DNA of 64,000 bases, taken from NCBI GenBank assembly GCA_016789025.1, contig JAEURC010000052.1, positions 1 through 64,000 of the forward strand, given 5' to 3'. Origin of the DNA: Anaerolineales bacterium. GTDB taxonomy: Bacteria > Chloroflexota > Anaerolineae > Anaerolineales > Villigracilaceae. Position numbers and translations under genes: made by a program. The notes under the pieces were generated by a model. It was given only the letters and a program-made list of their open reading frames with translations, was not told where the DNA came from and made no database searches. Shown here one piece after another: positions 41,716 to 50,999 of the stretch; position 1 is the first letter of the stretch; each line of letters starts with the position of its first letter.

Positions 41716-44700
41716 TTAGTCAGCCGCGGATGCGTCTGGTGAAATTTCCGCCGCTTGCGACGCGCCGCCTTCTTGAAAGACAGGGTCTTCGCTCTTGACC
41801 GGCTCTTTGATGAAACCGGTGCCGGCGGGGATCAATTTACCGATGATCACGTTCTCTTTCAAGCCGCGCAACGGATCGCTGGTGGAGCCAATCGCCGCGC
41901 CTGCCAGCACTTTGATGGTGTGCTGGAACGAGGAGGCTGAGAGGAACGAGTCGGTGCTGAGTGAGGCTTTTGTAACGCCGAGCAACACTTCGGAGAACTT
42001 GGCGGGCTGTTTACCATCAGCCAGCAACTGCTCGTTGATCTTGCGGAGTTCGAGCCGTTCCACCGGGTCCCCAGGCAGGAACTTGGAATCGCCGGGGCGG
42101 GTGATCTGCACCTTGCTCAACATCTTGCGGATGATGACCTCGAAGTGTTTGTCGTGGATGTTCTGCCCTTGCGAGCGGTACACTTTTTGCACTTCGGTCA
42201 TCAAATACATCTGGCAGGCTTCGCGCCCTTGAATTTTCAACACACGGTGCGGGTTGAGCGAGCCTTCGGTGAGCGGGCGCCCGGCTTCGATCTTTTCGCC
42301 GTCTTTCACGAGCAGGCGGGATGTGGTCGGCACTTCGTTAACAGATTCCTCGCGGCGGTCATACGAGACGATCACTTTGCGTTCTTTCTTTTCGACGCGC
42401 ACGCGGCCGCCGTGCTGGGCGACGATCTTCGCATCGTCCAACGTTGCGAGTGTTTCGCCCGCCTTGACCTCCGCCTCATCTTTGACAGCGAACTTCCACT
42501 CCTCGGGGATACCGTATTCATCGCTGACAAGTTCGCTCTGTTCGATGATCACTTCGCGCAGATCGGCGTATTTTTCCGATTGCTTGATGCGCACCGTGCC
42601 GCTGATCTCCGCCACGACGGCTTCGCCCTTTGGCTGTTTGCGCGCTTCGAACAATTCTTCCACGCGCGGCAGACCGGTGGTAATGTCTGCTCCGCCGGCG
42701 GCGACACCGCCCGTGTGGAAGGTGCGCAGCGTGAGTTGCGTGCCCGGCTCGCCGATGGATTGCGCGGCGACGATGCCAACAGCCGAGCCGAGTCCCACCA
42801 TCATACCGCGACCGAGATCAAGCCCGTAGCAGCTGGCGCAGATGCCGTGTTGCAGTTCGCAGCTCAGCGGCGAGCGGACTTTAATCTCTTCAATTCCAGA
42901 AGCGGCAATTTTACGCGCCATATCCTGGCTGATTACATCGTTATATTCTCCAAGGACCTCGCCGGTCTTCGGGTCGACGACTCGTTCAGCAAGCAAACGG
43001 CTGAACAAGCGACTACTGAGCGATTGACCTGCCACATCGTCGCGGCGGCGAATCATTACGCCATCGTGCGTACCGCAATCGGGTTCGTTGATGATAATAT
43101 CCTGCGCAATATCCACGAGGCGGCGAGTGAGATAGCCGGCATCTGCGGTGCGCAGAGCGGTATCTGCCAGACCCTTGCGCGCACCATGCGTCGAGATGAA
43201 GTATTCCTGCGCGGTGAGTCCCTCGCGGAAGTTGGACCGGATCGGCATCGGGATGATGCGCCCGGACGGGTCTGCCATCAAACCGCGCATACCCGCCAAC
43301 TGGCTGATGGTGGAGAATCCGCCTTTGGTCGCGCCGGAGGATGCCATGGTCGAGAGGTTGCCGTCCGGATCCATGGATTTCTTGACCGCATCGGCGACCT
43401 TATCGGTTGTGCCCTGCCAGATCTCGATCTCGCGCTCGTTCTTTTCCTGTTCGGTGAGCAAGCCGCGGCGGAAGTCGCGTTGCACGAGTTCGACGGCTTT
43501 GAGGGCTTCGTCGATGATGCCCTTGCGTTCCGGCGGGATGGAAATGTCGGCAACCGCAAGCGTGGTGCCAGACCTCATGGCGTATTCAAAGCCGAGCGAT
43601 TTGATGCGGTCAGCGACGTCAGTGGTCTCTTCCTGCCCGCACAGTTCGTACACTTCGGCGATCAAATCTTTCACGCCACCTTTGTCCAATTTTTCGTTCA
43701 CGAACTGCACTTCCGGGGGGAGGATGCGGTTGAAGATAACGCGACCAACTGTCGTGTCGACGAGACGCGTTACCGGTTCTTCGAGACGATCACCTTTATC
43801 GTTGTACCAGGTAGTCGCCAGCAATTTGATCTCGGAATGAACTTCCACCTGATCGAGAGCGTACGCCATCTCCACTTCATCCATATCGGCGAAGGCGCGT
43901 CCATCGCCTTTGTGCGCGGCTTTCTGCGGCATCGTCAAATAATAAACGCCCAACACCATATCCTTCGAAGGCGAGATGATCGGCTCGCCGTCGGCAGGTT
44001 TGAGCAAGTTCTTGGAGGCAAGCATCAACTCGCGCGCTTCTTTCACTGCCTTTTGTGAAAGCGGAACATGCACAGCCATCTGGTCGCCGTCGAAGTCCGC
44101 GTTGAACGCGGTGGTGACGAGCGGATGCAACTGGATCGCCGAGCCCTCGATCAGAAGCGGCTCGAATGCTTGGATGCCCAGGCGATGCAGCGTCGGTGCG
44201 CGGTTCAATAAAACGGGGCGATCGCCGATAACACCCTCGAGCGCTTCCCACACTTCGGGGCGGTTGCGCTCGATCAGGCGACGAGCTCCCTTCACGTTGG
44301 CGGCATAGTTGCTCTGCACAAGCCGCGCAATGACGAACGGGCGATAGAGTTCAAGAGCCATGCTCTTGGGAAGCCCACATTGATAGAGTTTGAGTTGCGG
44401 ACCGACCACGATCACGGAGCGACCGGAATAGTCCACGCGCTTGCCGAGCAGGTTGCGGCGAAAGCGACCCTTCTTGCCTTTGAGCATATCACTCAAGGAT
44501 TTGAGTTCGCGGCGTCCGCGACGAGAAAGGGCTTTGCCGCGCTGTGAATTGTCAATGAGGCTGTCTACCGCTTCTTGCAACATGCGCTTCTCGTTGCGGA
44601 TGATGACATCCGGCGCGCCAAGTTCAAGCAGACGCTTCAAGCGGTTGTTGCGGTTGATGACGCGGCGATAGAGATCGTTCAGATCGGAAGTGGCAAAGCG

Positions 44701-45975
44701 TCCGCCGTCGAGTTGCACCATCGGGCGCAGGTCGGGAGGGATGACCGGCAGGATGGTGAGGATCATCCATTCGGGGCGATTGCCGGAACGTTTGAAGGCT
44801 TCAACAACTTTCAAACGAGTCGTCGCCTTCTTGCGCTTCTGTTTCGATTTGGTGGTCTTCACCTCGTGCCAGAGTTCTTCGGCGAGTTTGTCGAGGTCGA
44901 GGCGTTCAAGCACATCGTAGAATGCCTCGGCACCCATGTCGGCGCGGAAGACTTGTCCCCAGCGTTGTTTGAGTTCGCGGTAGCGAATTTCGCTGAGGAA
45001 GGTGAACGGGCGCAGTTCGAGCAATTCGTCGCGCTGGCGCGAGGATTGGTTCGAGGAAACCGAAGTCTGCTCTTCGAGTTGCGAGCGCAAGGCTTCCATC
45101 CTCAAGTCGGCGTCAGCTTTGACGCGCCCCGCGTCCATTTTTAGATTTTCCATTTCACGGGCGCGTTCGTCTTTCAATTCGTTTTCCAACGATTCGAGTT
45201 TCTTCTGGACGATCTTTTGCACCTGCGTGATATGTTTTGCCGCGACCTTATCGCCAGCATCCAGGATCTTCTCGTCGGTCAACTCAAAGACGATGGTCTT
45301 TTTGGCGTGTTCACCCATCTGCCCTTGCAGGAGTTTTTCAAGTTTTTGCCCTTCCTTGATAACCGGGTCAAGTTTCTCAGCAATGACTTCGTCGTATCCC
45401 TGCTCAAGGTTGGCGATCTTTTGGTTGATATCCGCGACGGTGTGGTCGCGCTTGGTTTTGATCTCGGCAATCTTGGCATTGACGCCGGCCGCCTGTTCGC
45501 GTTCGGTATCCGAAATTTCATCTTCAATTCGCTTCAGGGCTTTGGTGCGGGCTTCCTCATCCACGTAGGTGATGATGTACTGGGCGAAATACAACACGCG
45601 GTCGAGGTTGCGGCGCGAAATATCCAGCAACATGCCGAGGTAGGAGGGAATGCGGCGCGTGTACCAGATGTGCGCAACCGGCGTGGCAAGGTTGATGTGC
45701 CCCATGCGCTCGCGACGCACGGCGGCGCGCGTCACTTCGACGCCGCATTTATCGCAGACGATTCCTTTATAACGGGGGTTCTTGTATTTTCCGCAGTAGC
45801 ATTGCCAATCGCGTTGGGGTCCGAAAATGGCTTCACAGAACAAGCCATCTTTTTCGGGGCGCAGGCGGCGGTAGTTAATGGTTTCGGGCTTGAGCACCTC
45901 ACCGTATGACCACGATAAGATGGTCTGTGGCGAGGCGAGACTGATACGGAGTGCGGTTAATCCCTTGGTTTCCAC
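41716..45975 (-). CDS. rpoC: RNA polymerase beta-prime subunit
   Basis: 1,419 residues. Zinc site 1: Cys59, Cys61, Cys74, Cys77. A long charged coiled-coil stretch (about 170-310, rich in Lys/Glu) lies between the zinc site and the clamp. Then [37 protein letters not shown], the catalytic [16 protein letters not shown] (around 625), and zinc site 2 (CGTHDG ... [13 protein letters not shown]). It starts with GTG at 45975, decided by AGGAGAG five bases upstream. rpoB is not adjacent: the upstream gene is a Moco-sulfurase-like protein 211 bp away. Confidence 0.98.
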   Translation of the reverse strand: METKGLTALRISLASPQTILSWSYGEVLKPETINYRRLRPEKDGLFCEAIFGPQRDWQCYCGKYKNPRYKGIVCDKCGVEVTRAAVRRERMGHINLATPVAHIWYTRRIPSYLGMLLDISRRNLDRVLYFAQYIITYVDEEARTKALKRIEDEISDTEREQAAGVNAKIAEIKTKRDHTVADINQKIANLEQGYDEVIAEKLDPVIKEGQKLEKLLQGQMGEHAKKTIVFELTDEKILDAGDKVAAKHITQVQKIVQKKLESLENELKDERAREMENLKMDAGRVKADADLRMEALRSQLEEQTSVSSNQSSRQRDELLELRPFTFLSEIRYRELKQRWGQVFRADMGAEAFYDVLERLDLDKLAEELWHEVKTTKSKQKRKKATTRLKVVEAFKRSGNRPEWMILTILPVIPPDLRPMVQLDGGRFATSDLNDLYRRVINRNNRLKRLLELGAPDVIIRNEKRMLQEAVDSLIDNSQRGKALSRRGRRELKSLSDMLKGKKGRFRRNLLGKRVDYSGRSVIVVGPQLKLYQCGLPKSMALELYRPFVIARLVQSNYAANVKGARRLIERNRPEVWEALEGVIGDRPVLLNRAPTLHRLGIQAFEPLLIEGSAIQLHPLVTTAFNADFDGDQMAVHVPLSQKAVKEARELMLASKNLLKPADGEPIISPSKDMVLGVYYLTMPQKAAHKGDGRAFADMDEVEMAYALDQVEVHSEIKLLATTWYNDKGDRLEEPVTRLVDTTVGRVIFNRILPPEVQFVNEKLDKGGVKDLIAEVYELCGQEETTDVADRIKSLGFEYAMRSGTTLAVADISIPPERKGIIDEALKAVELVQRDFRRGLLTEQEKNEREIEIWQGTTDKVADAVKKSMDPDGNLSTMASSGATKGGFSTISQLAGMRGLMADPSGRIIPMPIRSNFREGLTAQEYFISTHGARKGLADTALRTADAGYLTRRLVDIAQDIIINEPDCGTHDGVMIRRRDDVAGQSLSSRLFSRLLAERVVDPKTGEVLGEYNDVISQDMARKIAASGIEEIKVRSPLSCELQHGICASCYGLDLGRGMMVGLGSAVGIVAAQSIGEPGTQLTLRTFHTGGVAAGGADITTGLPRVEELFEARKQPKGEAVVAEISGTVRIKQSEKYADLREVIIEQSELVSDEYGIPEEWKFAVKDEAEVKAGETLATLDDAKIVAQHGGRVRVEKKERKVIVSYDRREESVNEVPTTSRLLVKDGEKIEAGRPLTEGSLNPHRVLKIQGREACQMYLMTEVQKVYRSQGQNIHDKHFEVIIRKMLSKVQITRPGDSKFLPGDPVERLELRKINEQLLADGKQPAKFSEVLLGVTKASLSTDSFLSASSFQHTIKVLAGAAIGSTSDPLRGLKENVIIGKLIPAGTGFIKEPVKSEDPVFQEGGASQAAEISPDASAAD

Positions 45976-46059
45976 GTGTTCTCTCCTGAGAAAAGAAGGT
46001 TAAGGAGTATCACTGTCTCTATACAGCGTATAGTCGGCTGGTATCAGAGACAAACAAAG

Positions 46060-46094
46060 GCAAGCGCTTCCAGAGTGTTTTCTGAAGCGCTTGC
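46060..46094. terminator. Hairpin upstream of rpoC, downstream of the sulfurase-like gene
   Basis: GCAAGCGCTTCCAGA and TCTGAAGCGCTTGC pair along 14 bp with one bulged C around a 6-nt loop. T-run weak; likely ends the sulfurase-like transcript before the rpoC promoter. Confidence 0.6.
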
Positions 46095-46185
46095 TGGTAA
46101 GTACTCGTTTTTTACATCCAACGGGGGCAATTATACGCGTTAAAGAAGGAGAGTCAAGGCTAGCGCGTAAGAGTTACGTCAACGT

Positions 46186-47589
46186 TCAGGAAAGCAGGGT
46201 ACGGGCAAAGGCAAGGAATTTCTGCACATCCTTAAAGTTGGTCATCAAACCAATGGAAATCCGCACCGCTCCGGTAGATTTGCCATCGATGCACGTGCGG
46301 AAGTCGTCAATCGTCAGGCGGTCTTCGTGACCGGGGCTGGCAAAGCACACATCCAACTCCACGCGCGAAATTTCAAGCGCAACCTCTCCAGCTCCCGGAT
46401 TGCAGAAACAGCCCGTGCGCAGGGAAATATTGGATTTGTTCGCCTGCTCCTCGATATAACGATGATCGAGAGCGTTGTCGTCTTTATCGTAGAAATTAAC
46501 GGTGATCGCCCCGCCTCTTCCCACCATTACGGTTGGTCCGTAAACCCGGACCAAGCCCGCCCCATTGGCGTGTTTCAGGCTGGTCAGGTTTTCGAGCAAC
46601 CAGCTGGTCAGGCAATGGACGCGTTCGTGAATCACCTCGTAGCCGATGGATTCGATGTGCTTGAGCCCGATCTCGATGGCGGGGATGTTGAGGTAGTCAA
46701 TCGTGCCATCCTCGAACGCGGACGAGCCGTCTGCCATGTAAAATTTATCGCCCTGCACCGATGCGACGGTGATCGTGCCGCCCGCGAACCACGGACGATG
46801 CAACTTTGCCAGCGCCGATTTACGCGCGATCAACGCGCCCAGCCCGGTGGGATAGCCAAACATTTTATAAAATGAAATCGGTACAAAATCGGGATGCGCC
46901 GCGCCAAGGTCGAGCCGGCTGGTGGGCACGAACGCGGCGGCGTCGAGCAGAACGTCCCAGCCGTGTTTGTGCGCTTCCTCGATCCACTCAAGCGGATGTT
47001 GCACGGAGGAAAAGTTCGATTGCGCCGGGTAGGCAAAAAGGTTGTGTCCGTTCTCCGATGGGCGAGACAGTTCGAGGCTGAGTTGCGAAGCGTCCGCGCT
47101 CATATCGGGTAACGCAACCGGGATATACGTCACCTCGGCGCCGCGCGCGTGGGCAAATTCCCGAATCCCGTTGACCGAGTTGTGATTATCGAAGGTGAGG
47201 AGATAACGTCCCTTTGCAAATGGGTATGACTCACCGACCAGTTTCAGCGCGCCGCTGGCATTGGATGTGAAGATGGCGAGGTATTCATCTGGGTCCGCGT
47301 TGAAAAAATGCAGAACATATTCACGCGCGTGTTCAATCAGTTGCGTGGCAGCAAGCGAGGTGGGATTGGTGGAGTGCGGGTTGCCAAAGACATGCTCGGT
47401 GAGGAGTTTGTTATGGCGTCGTAATTGTGAATCGGCATACAGCCCGCCCCCGGTGTAATCGAGGTAGACGTGCCCGCCCAGATCGAGACGCGAATAGTCG
47501 GTGGCGCGCAGATCGTCGATGATCTTTGTGGTGGGATACGTGGGATATGCTTTCAGGAAATTGACGAACTCAATATCGGGTTTTTCCAT
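46186..47589 (-). CDS. Class V aminotransferase, molybdenum cofactor sulfurase-like
   Basis: 467 residues from MEKPDIEFVNFL (GAGG eight bases upstream). PLP-enzyme features: YLDYTGGGLYADSQL, FGNPHSTNPTS, TSNASGALKLVGESYPF, DVLLDAAAFVPTSRLDLGAAHPDFVPISFYKMFGYPTG (Lys Schiff base) and the sulfur-carrying Cys in SLRTGCFCNPGAGE. The last motif is typical of the NifS-like domain of Moco sulfurase; the MOSC domain is absent. It may mobilise cysteine sulfur for a cofactor; moaA lies 11 kb away. It shares a bidirectional promoter with the next gene. Confidence 0.87.
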   Translation of the reverse strand: MEKPDIEFVNFLKAYPTYPTTKIIDDLRATDYSRLDLGGHVYLDYTGGGLYADSQLRRHNKLLTEHVFGNPHSTNPTSLAATQLIEHAREYVLHFFNADPDEYLAIFTSNASGALKLVGESYPFAKGRYLLTFDNHNSVNGIREFAHARGAEVTYIPVALPDMSADASQLSLELSRPSENGHNLFAYPAQSNFSSVQHPLEWIEEAHKHGWDVLLDAAAFVPTSRLDLGAAHPDFVPISFYKMFGYPTGLGALIARKSALAKLHRPWFAGGTITVASVQGDKFYMADGSSAFEDGTIDYLNIPAIEIGLKHIESIGYEVIHERVHCLTSWLLENLTSLKHANGAGLVRVYGPTVMVGRGGAITVNFYDKDDNALDHRYIEEQANKSNISLRTGCFCNPGAGEVALEISRVELDVCFASPGHEDRLTIDDFRTCIDGKSTGAVRISIGLMTNFKDVQKFLAFARTLLS

Positions 47590-47606
47590 GTGATTTCCTC
47601 GCGGCA

Positions 47607-47614
47607 ATTATAAT
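47607..47614. promoter_or_regulatory. Overlapping bidirectional -10 element
   Basis: ATTATAAT reads TATAAT on both strands (47609-47614 forward, 47612-47607 reverse). Forward, it stands 6 bp from the ATG at 47621; reverse, it gives a short leader with GAGG for the gene starting at 47589. Confidence 0.6.
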
Positions 47615-47620
47615 ACCCTC

Positions 47621-48634
47621 ATGCCTCGCATTTGCATTTTCCCCCGCGTCGAGGGACTCGGCGGCGTCACATCGTTCCGACTCAAATTTGAAAGCGGACT
47701 CCGCGCTCGCAATGTGGATGTGACGTACGATCTGGATCAGCCAGCGGATGCCGTCCTCGTTCTCGCCGGGACGAAGAACCTGACTCGCCTGCGCCGGGCT
47801 CGCTCAAAGGGAGGGCGAATCGTCCAGCGGCTGGACGGCTTGAACTGGGTGCACCGCGTCCGCTGGGCGGGACTGCGCTACACCAGCCGCGCGATCTACG
47901 GCAATTGGAATCTCTCGTTCATCCGAAAACATTTTGCGGACAAAGTGATCTATCAAAGTCAATTTGTCAAAGGCTGGTGGGAGGATTGGTATGGCGCGAC
48001 GAACGTTCCCTCTTCCGTGATTCTCAACGGCGTGGATTTGAATCAATATTCGCCAAATGGATTGCATGAACGCCCAACGGATTTTTATCGTCTGCTCGTG
48101 GTGGAAGGAAGCCTCGCAGGCGGATTAGATTCGGGATTGTTCTACGCAGTTGACTTGGCAAAGCAGTTAGCGAAGAAACACAGAATCGAATTGGTCATCG
48201 TCGGGCGCATGGATGCGAGCGCGAAAAAGAAATTGGGAGAACAAAAAGATTTCCGAATCCGTTTTGTTGACTCGATGCCGCGCGAGGAGATCCCATTTCT
48301 CGAACGCTCGTCGCATCTTCTATTTTCCGCGGAGGTGAATCCGCCGTGCCCAAATTCGGTCATCGAAGCGCTGGCGTGCGGATTGCCCGTGGTCGGCTTT
48401 GATACCGGCTCGCTTTCCGAACTCGTACAGGGAGACGCCGGTCGGCTCGCGGCTCACGGGGCAAACCCGTGGAAGTTGGAGCGACCAGACATCCCGTCGC
48501 TGGCGGAGGCGGCGGAAGAAATCTTGCGCGACAATGAACGCTTCCGCACATCCGCGCGCGAGAGGGCAGAGGCTGTGTTCGGGTTGGATACAATGGTGGA
48601 TGAGTATTTGAAGGTGTTGTTGGATTTCTCGTAA
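47621..48634 (+). CDS. Glycosyltransferase, GT4-like
   Basis: 337 residues starting MPRICIFPRVEGLGGVTSFRLKFE. The C-terminal donor domain has VVEGSLAGGLDSGLFYAVDLAK, LVIVGRMD and a shortened PPCPNSVIEALACGLPVVGFDTGSLSELV, the GT4 nucleotide-sugar signature. It probably adds a sugar to a surface glycan. The mRNA appears leaderless (TATAAT 6 bp before the ATG), divergent from the sulfurase-like gene. Confidence 0.88.
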   Translation: MPRICIFPRVEGLGGVTSFRLKFESGLRARNVDVTYDLDQPADAVLVLAGTKNLTRLRRARSKGGRIVQRLDGLNWVHRVRWAGLRYTSRAIYGNWNLSFIRKHFADKVIYQSQFVKGWWEDWYGATNVPSSVILNGVDLNQYSPNGLHERPTDFYRLLVVEGSLAGGLDSGLFYAVDLAKQLAKKHRIELVIVGRMDASAKKKLGEQKDFRIRFVDSMPREEIPFLERSSHLLFSAEVNPPCPNSVIEALACGLPVVGFDTGSLSELVQGDAGRLAAHGANPWKLERPDIPSLAEAAEEILRDNERFRTSARERAEAVFGLDTMVDEYLKVLLDFS

Positions 48635-48687
48635 GTCACGGTTGTGACGTATGTGATGTCTAGAATGAAGTTGCTGACAAGGTAAAA

Positions 48688-49302
48688 ATGACAATCAAAC
48701 GAATATTGTTGCTTTGCTTGGGAATAACAATAGTTGCGGCAGTTCTTTTTCTGCTTTGGAAACTTAGAGAACCTACTCCTGCTGAGCTTTTACAGGCAGA
48801 GCAAGAAATATACGCGCTTCTGCTTGAAGAACAGAAATATGCTTACAGTGACTTACCGGATGCTATCCAAGTAGTAGAACTTACAAATTCTGATGAATTT
48901 CAACCGGGCGTTCCATCCAGCGGGCTAGGTCTCTTTCGAGAAAGTCTTGAGCTGAAATATTTTTCCAGCCTGGAAGAAGGAACACTGCTTGATTATCAGG
49001 CGAAAAATGCTAAGCCGTATCCCATCAAGAATTACCTATCCGATTCTGCAAATATCATATTAGTCAATCCCGCAGATGGCAAACAATTGAATTGGTGGGT
49101 GTCGTTTTCTCGGATAGGTTTCAACTCGTCAATGACACAGGCGCTTGTCTTAGAAGGTGATTGCCGTGGCGAAGCATGTTACGACAACGCCAGTGTTTAC
49201 ATCTACAGCATGGGCGAATATATAGTGTTGAACAGAATAGGCGGCAAGTGGATAATCAAGGAGCGACAGAGTGCTTGGATTGTAGAGTCACCGGCTCCAT
49301 AA
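48688..49302 (+). CDS. Unrecognised AT-rich membrane-anchored protein
   Basis: 204 residues with one N-terminal helix (RILLLCLGITIVAAVLFLLW, about 5-24), then a soluble, presumably extracytoplasmic region with GGKWIIKERQSAW near the end. No family recognised. AAGG precedes the ATG by about five bases. The gene is clearly AT-richer than the glycosyltransferases on either side and uses many A/T-ending codons, which suggests recent acquisition. Compare the AT-rich genes at 13421 and 25807. Confidence 0.65.
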   Translation: MTIKRILLLCLGITIVAAVLFLLWKLREPTPAELLQAEQEIYALLLEEQKYAYSDLPDAIQVVELTNSDEFQPGVPSSGLGLFRESLELKYFSSLEEGTLLDYQAKNAKPYPIKNYLSDSANIILVNPADGKQLNWWVSFSRIGFNSSMTQALVLEGDCRGEACYDNASVYIYSMGEYIVLNRIGGKWIIKERQSAWIVESPAP

Positions 49303-49334
49303 TTTACTGGCGCGATCAATACAAGGAGATACCA

Positions 49335-49475
49335 ATGTCCGAAGAAATCACTACGCCGAAGGATAATACTTGCAACAAGATTTCTTTTGAAACTGGTGGT
49401 TTCGATACGGGCTCGCTGTCGCTCGCCCTACTCAACCACCGAGGTAACTTGAAAAGGAGTTCACATGTCCGATGA
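49335..49475 (+). pseudogene. Truncated duplicate of the start of the next gene
   Basis: AAGGAGATACC precedes an ATG whose first codons read MSEEIT, close to MSDEII of the gene at 49465; the DNA ATGTCCGAAGAAATCA differs from ATGTCCGATGAAATCA by one base. After about 11 codons the frame enters REPIN copy E and ends as meaningless sequence. It looks like a start-site duplicate cut by the repeat. Confidence 0.5.
49368..49444. repeat. REPIN-like repeat, partial copy E
   Basis: Central ACTTGCAACAAGATTTC followed by one unit, GGTGGTTTCGATACGG to CTACTCAACCACCGAGG (49395-49444); the left unit is missing. Confidence 0.82.
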
Positions 49476-49893
49476 AATCATCTCTTTCCTGAAAAAACAT
49501 TTGCAATCCATTCAAGAGAACGACACAAAAACCTACAACGAAACCACTGCCGAAGAGTTGACTCTTTACGAATGGTGGATCACGCCGCATCGCATTGACG
49601 GGCTTCCTTTTCATGAGTTTATGATGTCGTCCAATGCCGAGCGCGGCACGGTCTTCGGCGCGGACGCGAGGGGAAAATCTAAAACGCGGTTCGATCTCTC
49701 GAATGTGCATATTCAAAATTATGGCGAGACTGCGATTGCGAGTTACACATTGCTCATCAGTACAGCATCTGCGGAGGGCGTGAAGGTCGCCTCGCACAAC
49801 GAAAGCCGCGTGATGGTAAAAGTCAACGGCGCGTGGAAAATTGTCCACGTTCATAAATCTCCCGCGTGGCAGGCTCCGCACATCCCATCATGA
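49465..49893 (+). CDS. NTF2-like / CaMKII association-domain protein
   Basis: 142 residues: LKKHLQSIQENDTKTYNETTAEELTLYEW, FHEFMMSS and VKVNGAWKIVHVHKS are typical of the SnoaL/DUF4440-like group related to the CaMKII association domain, a cone-shaped fold that binds small molecules or oligomerises. AAAAGGAG lies before the ATG. The stop overlaps the next glycosyltransferase start (ATGA), so the two are co-translated. Its ligand is unknown. Confidence 0.82.
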   Translation: MSDEIISFLKKHLQSIQENDTKTYNETTAEELTLYEWWITPHRIDGLPFHEFMMSSNAERGTVFGADARGKSKTRFDLSNVHIQNYGETAIASYTLLISTASAEGVKVASHNESRVMVKVNGAWKIVHVHKSPAWQAPHIPS

Positions 49894-50969
49894 ATCGATT
49901 CAATGGCAGGCTCGCCCTGCAACAACGTGTGCTCCCCAACTATCGCGCTCCCTTCTTTGACCGGCTCGCCTCGGCTTGCGAAGGCGGGATGAGTCTCTTC
50001 ACCGGCGTGCCGCGCCCAAGCGAGGGAATTACAACGACCGACGAGTTACGAGTTACGAGATACGAGTTAGGAAAAAACATTCATTTGCTCGGAGGCGCTC
50101 TTTACCTTTGTTACCAGCAGGGATTGACAAACTGGCTGAAAGAATGGAATCCCGACGCGCTGATCGTGGAAGCCAACCCGCGCTATCTTTCTACATCCTC
50201 CGCTGTGAATTGGATGCGCGAAGAGAACAAACCGGTGATTGGTTGGGGACTCGGCGCGCCGCCGGTCAGCGGATGGCGTGAACGAAGAAGGAGCGCCTTC
50301 CTCAGTCAATTCGACGCGCTGATCGCATACAGTCAACGCGGCGCAGATGAGTACGCCGACTTGGGTTTTCCGCTCGATCATATTTTCGTCGCGCATAATT
50401 CCGTTTCCCCGTCGCCGACATGGGATATGCCGCAACGACCTTCAACCTTCAACCTTCAACCCACAATCCTTTTCGTGGGACGTTTACAACTCCGCAAAAA
50501 TATAGATTTGCTGTTGGGCGCGTGCGCGGAAATCCAAAACGCGCGGCTGGTCATCGTCGGCGACGGACCGGCGCGCGAGGCGTTCGAGGAACTCGCCGCG
50601 GAAATTTATCCGTCCGCGGAATTTGTGGGGGCAAAGCATGGGGAGGAGTTAAAGGCTCACTTTGCCGAAGCAGACCTCTTCGTCCTGCCGGGAACCGGGG
50701 GCTTGGCTGTGCAAGAGGCAATGAGTTACGGTCTGCCGGTTATCGTGGCGCAGGGAGACGGCACGCAAGATGATCTCGTGAGAAAAGAAAACGGCTGGCA
50801 AATTCCGCCCGACGATTTCGACGCGCTGGTGGCTACAATGAAAGACGCGCTGTCGGATGCGGCGCGCCTGCGAAGGATGGGAGAAGAGTCGTTTCGGATC
50901 GTGAAAGAGGAGATCAACATCGAGAAGATGGCGGATGTGTTTGTAACCGCGCTACAAACGGTGAAGTGA
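49890..50969 (+). CDS. GT4-family glycosyltransferase
   Basis: 359 residues from the ATG at 49890, overlapping the previous stop by ATGA. LQQRVLPNYRAPFFDRLASAC at the N-terminus, then a GT4 donor domain: ILFVGRLQLRKNIDLLLGACAE, LVIVGDGPAREAFEELA, ADLFVLPGTGGLAVQEAMSYGLPVIVAQGDG. Two heptamer tracts are in frame: 50034-50068 (encoding TDELRVTRYEL) and 50438-50460 (encoding PSTFNLQPT just before the donor domain). They look like inserts in surface loops or the interdomain linker. Confidence 0.88.
   Translation: MNRFNGRLALQQRVLPNYRAPFFDRLASACEGGMSLFTGVPRPSEGITTTDELRVTRYELGKNIHLLGGALYLCYQQGLTNWLKEWNPDALIVEANPRYLSTSSAVNWMREENKPVIGWGLGAPPVSGWRERRRSAFLSQFDALIAYSQRGADEYADLGFPLDHIFVAHNSVSPSPTWDMPQRPSTFNLQPTILFVGRLQLRKNIDLLLGACAEIQNARLVIVGDGPAREAFEELAAEIYPSAEFVGAKHGEELKAHFAEADLFVLPGTGGLAVQEAMSYGLPVIVAQGDGTQDDLVRKENGWQIPPDDFDALVATMKDALSDAARLRRMGEESFRIVKEEINIEKMADVFVTALQTVK
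50034..50068. repeat. In-frame heptamer tract ACGAGTT
   Basis: ACGACCG, ACGAGTT, ACGAGTT, ACGAGAT, ACGAGTT in succession. Confidence 0.75.
50438..50460. repeat. In-frame heptamer tract ACCTTCA
   Basis: Three exact ACCTTCA units followed by the partial unit ACCCACA. Confidence 0.75.
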
Positions 50970-50999
50970 TAATCCCGTTCAACGCACCTTCATTTTCGC

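Noticed and set aside
42145-44058. 637-codon open frame antisense to rpoC
   Set aside because: Rich in Arg/His/Ala/Phe, no domain pattern; a shadow of the strongly coding rpoC strand.
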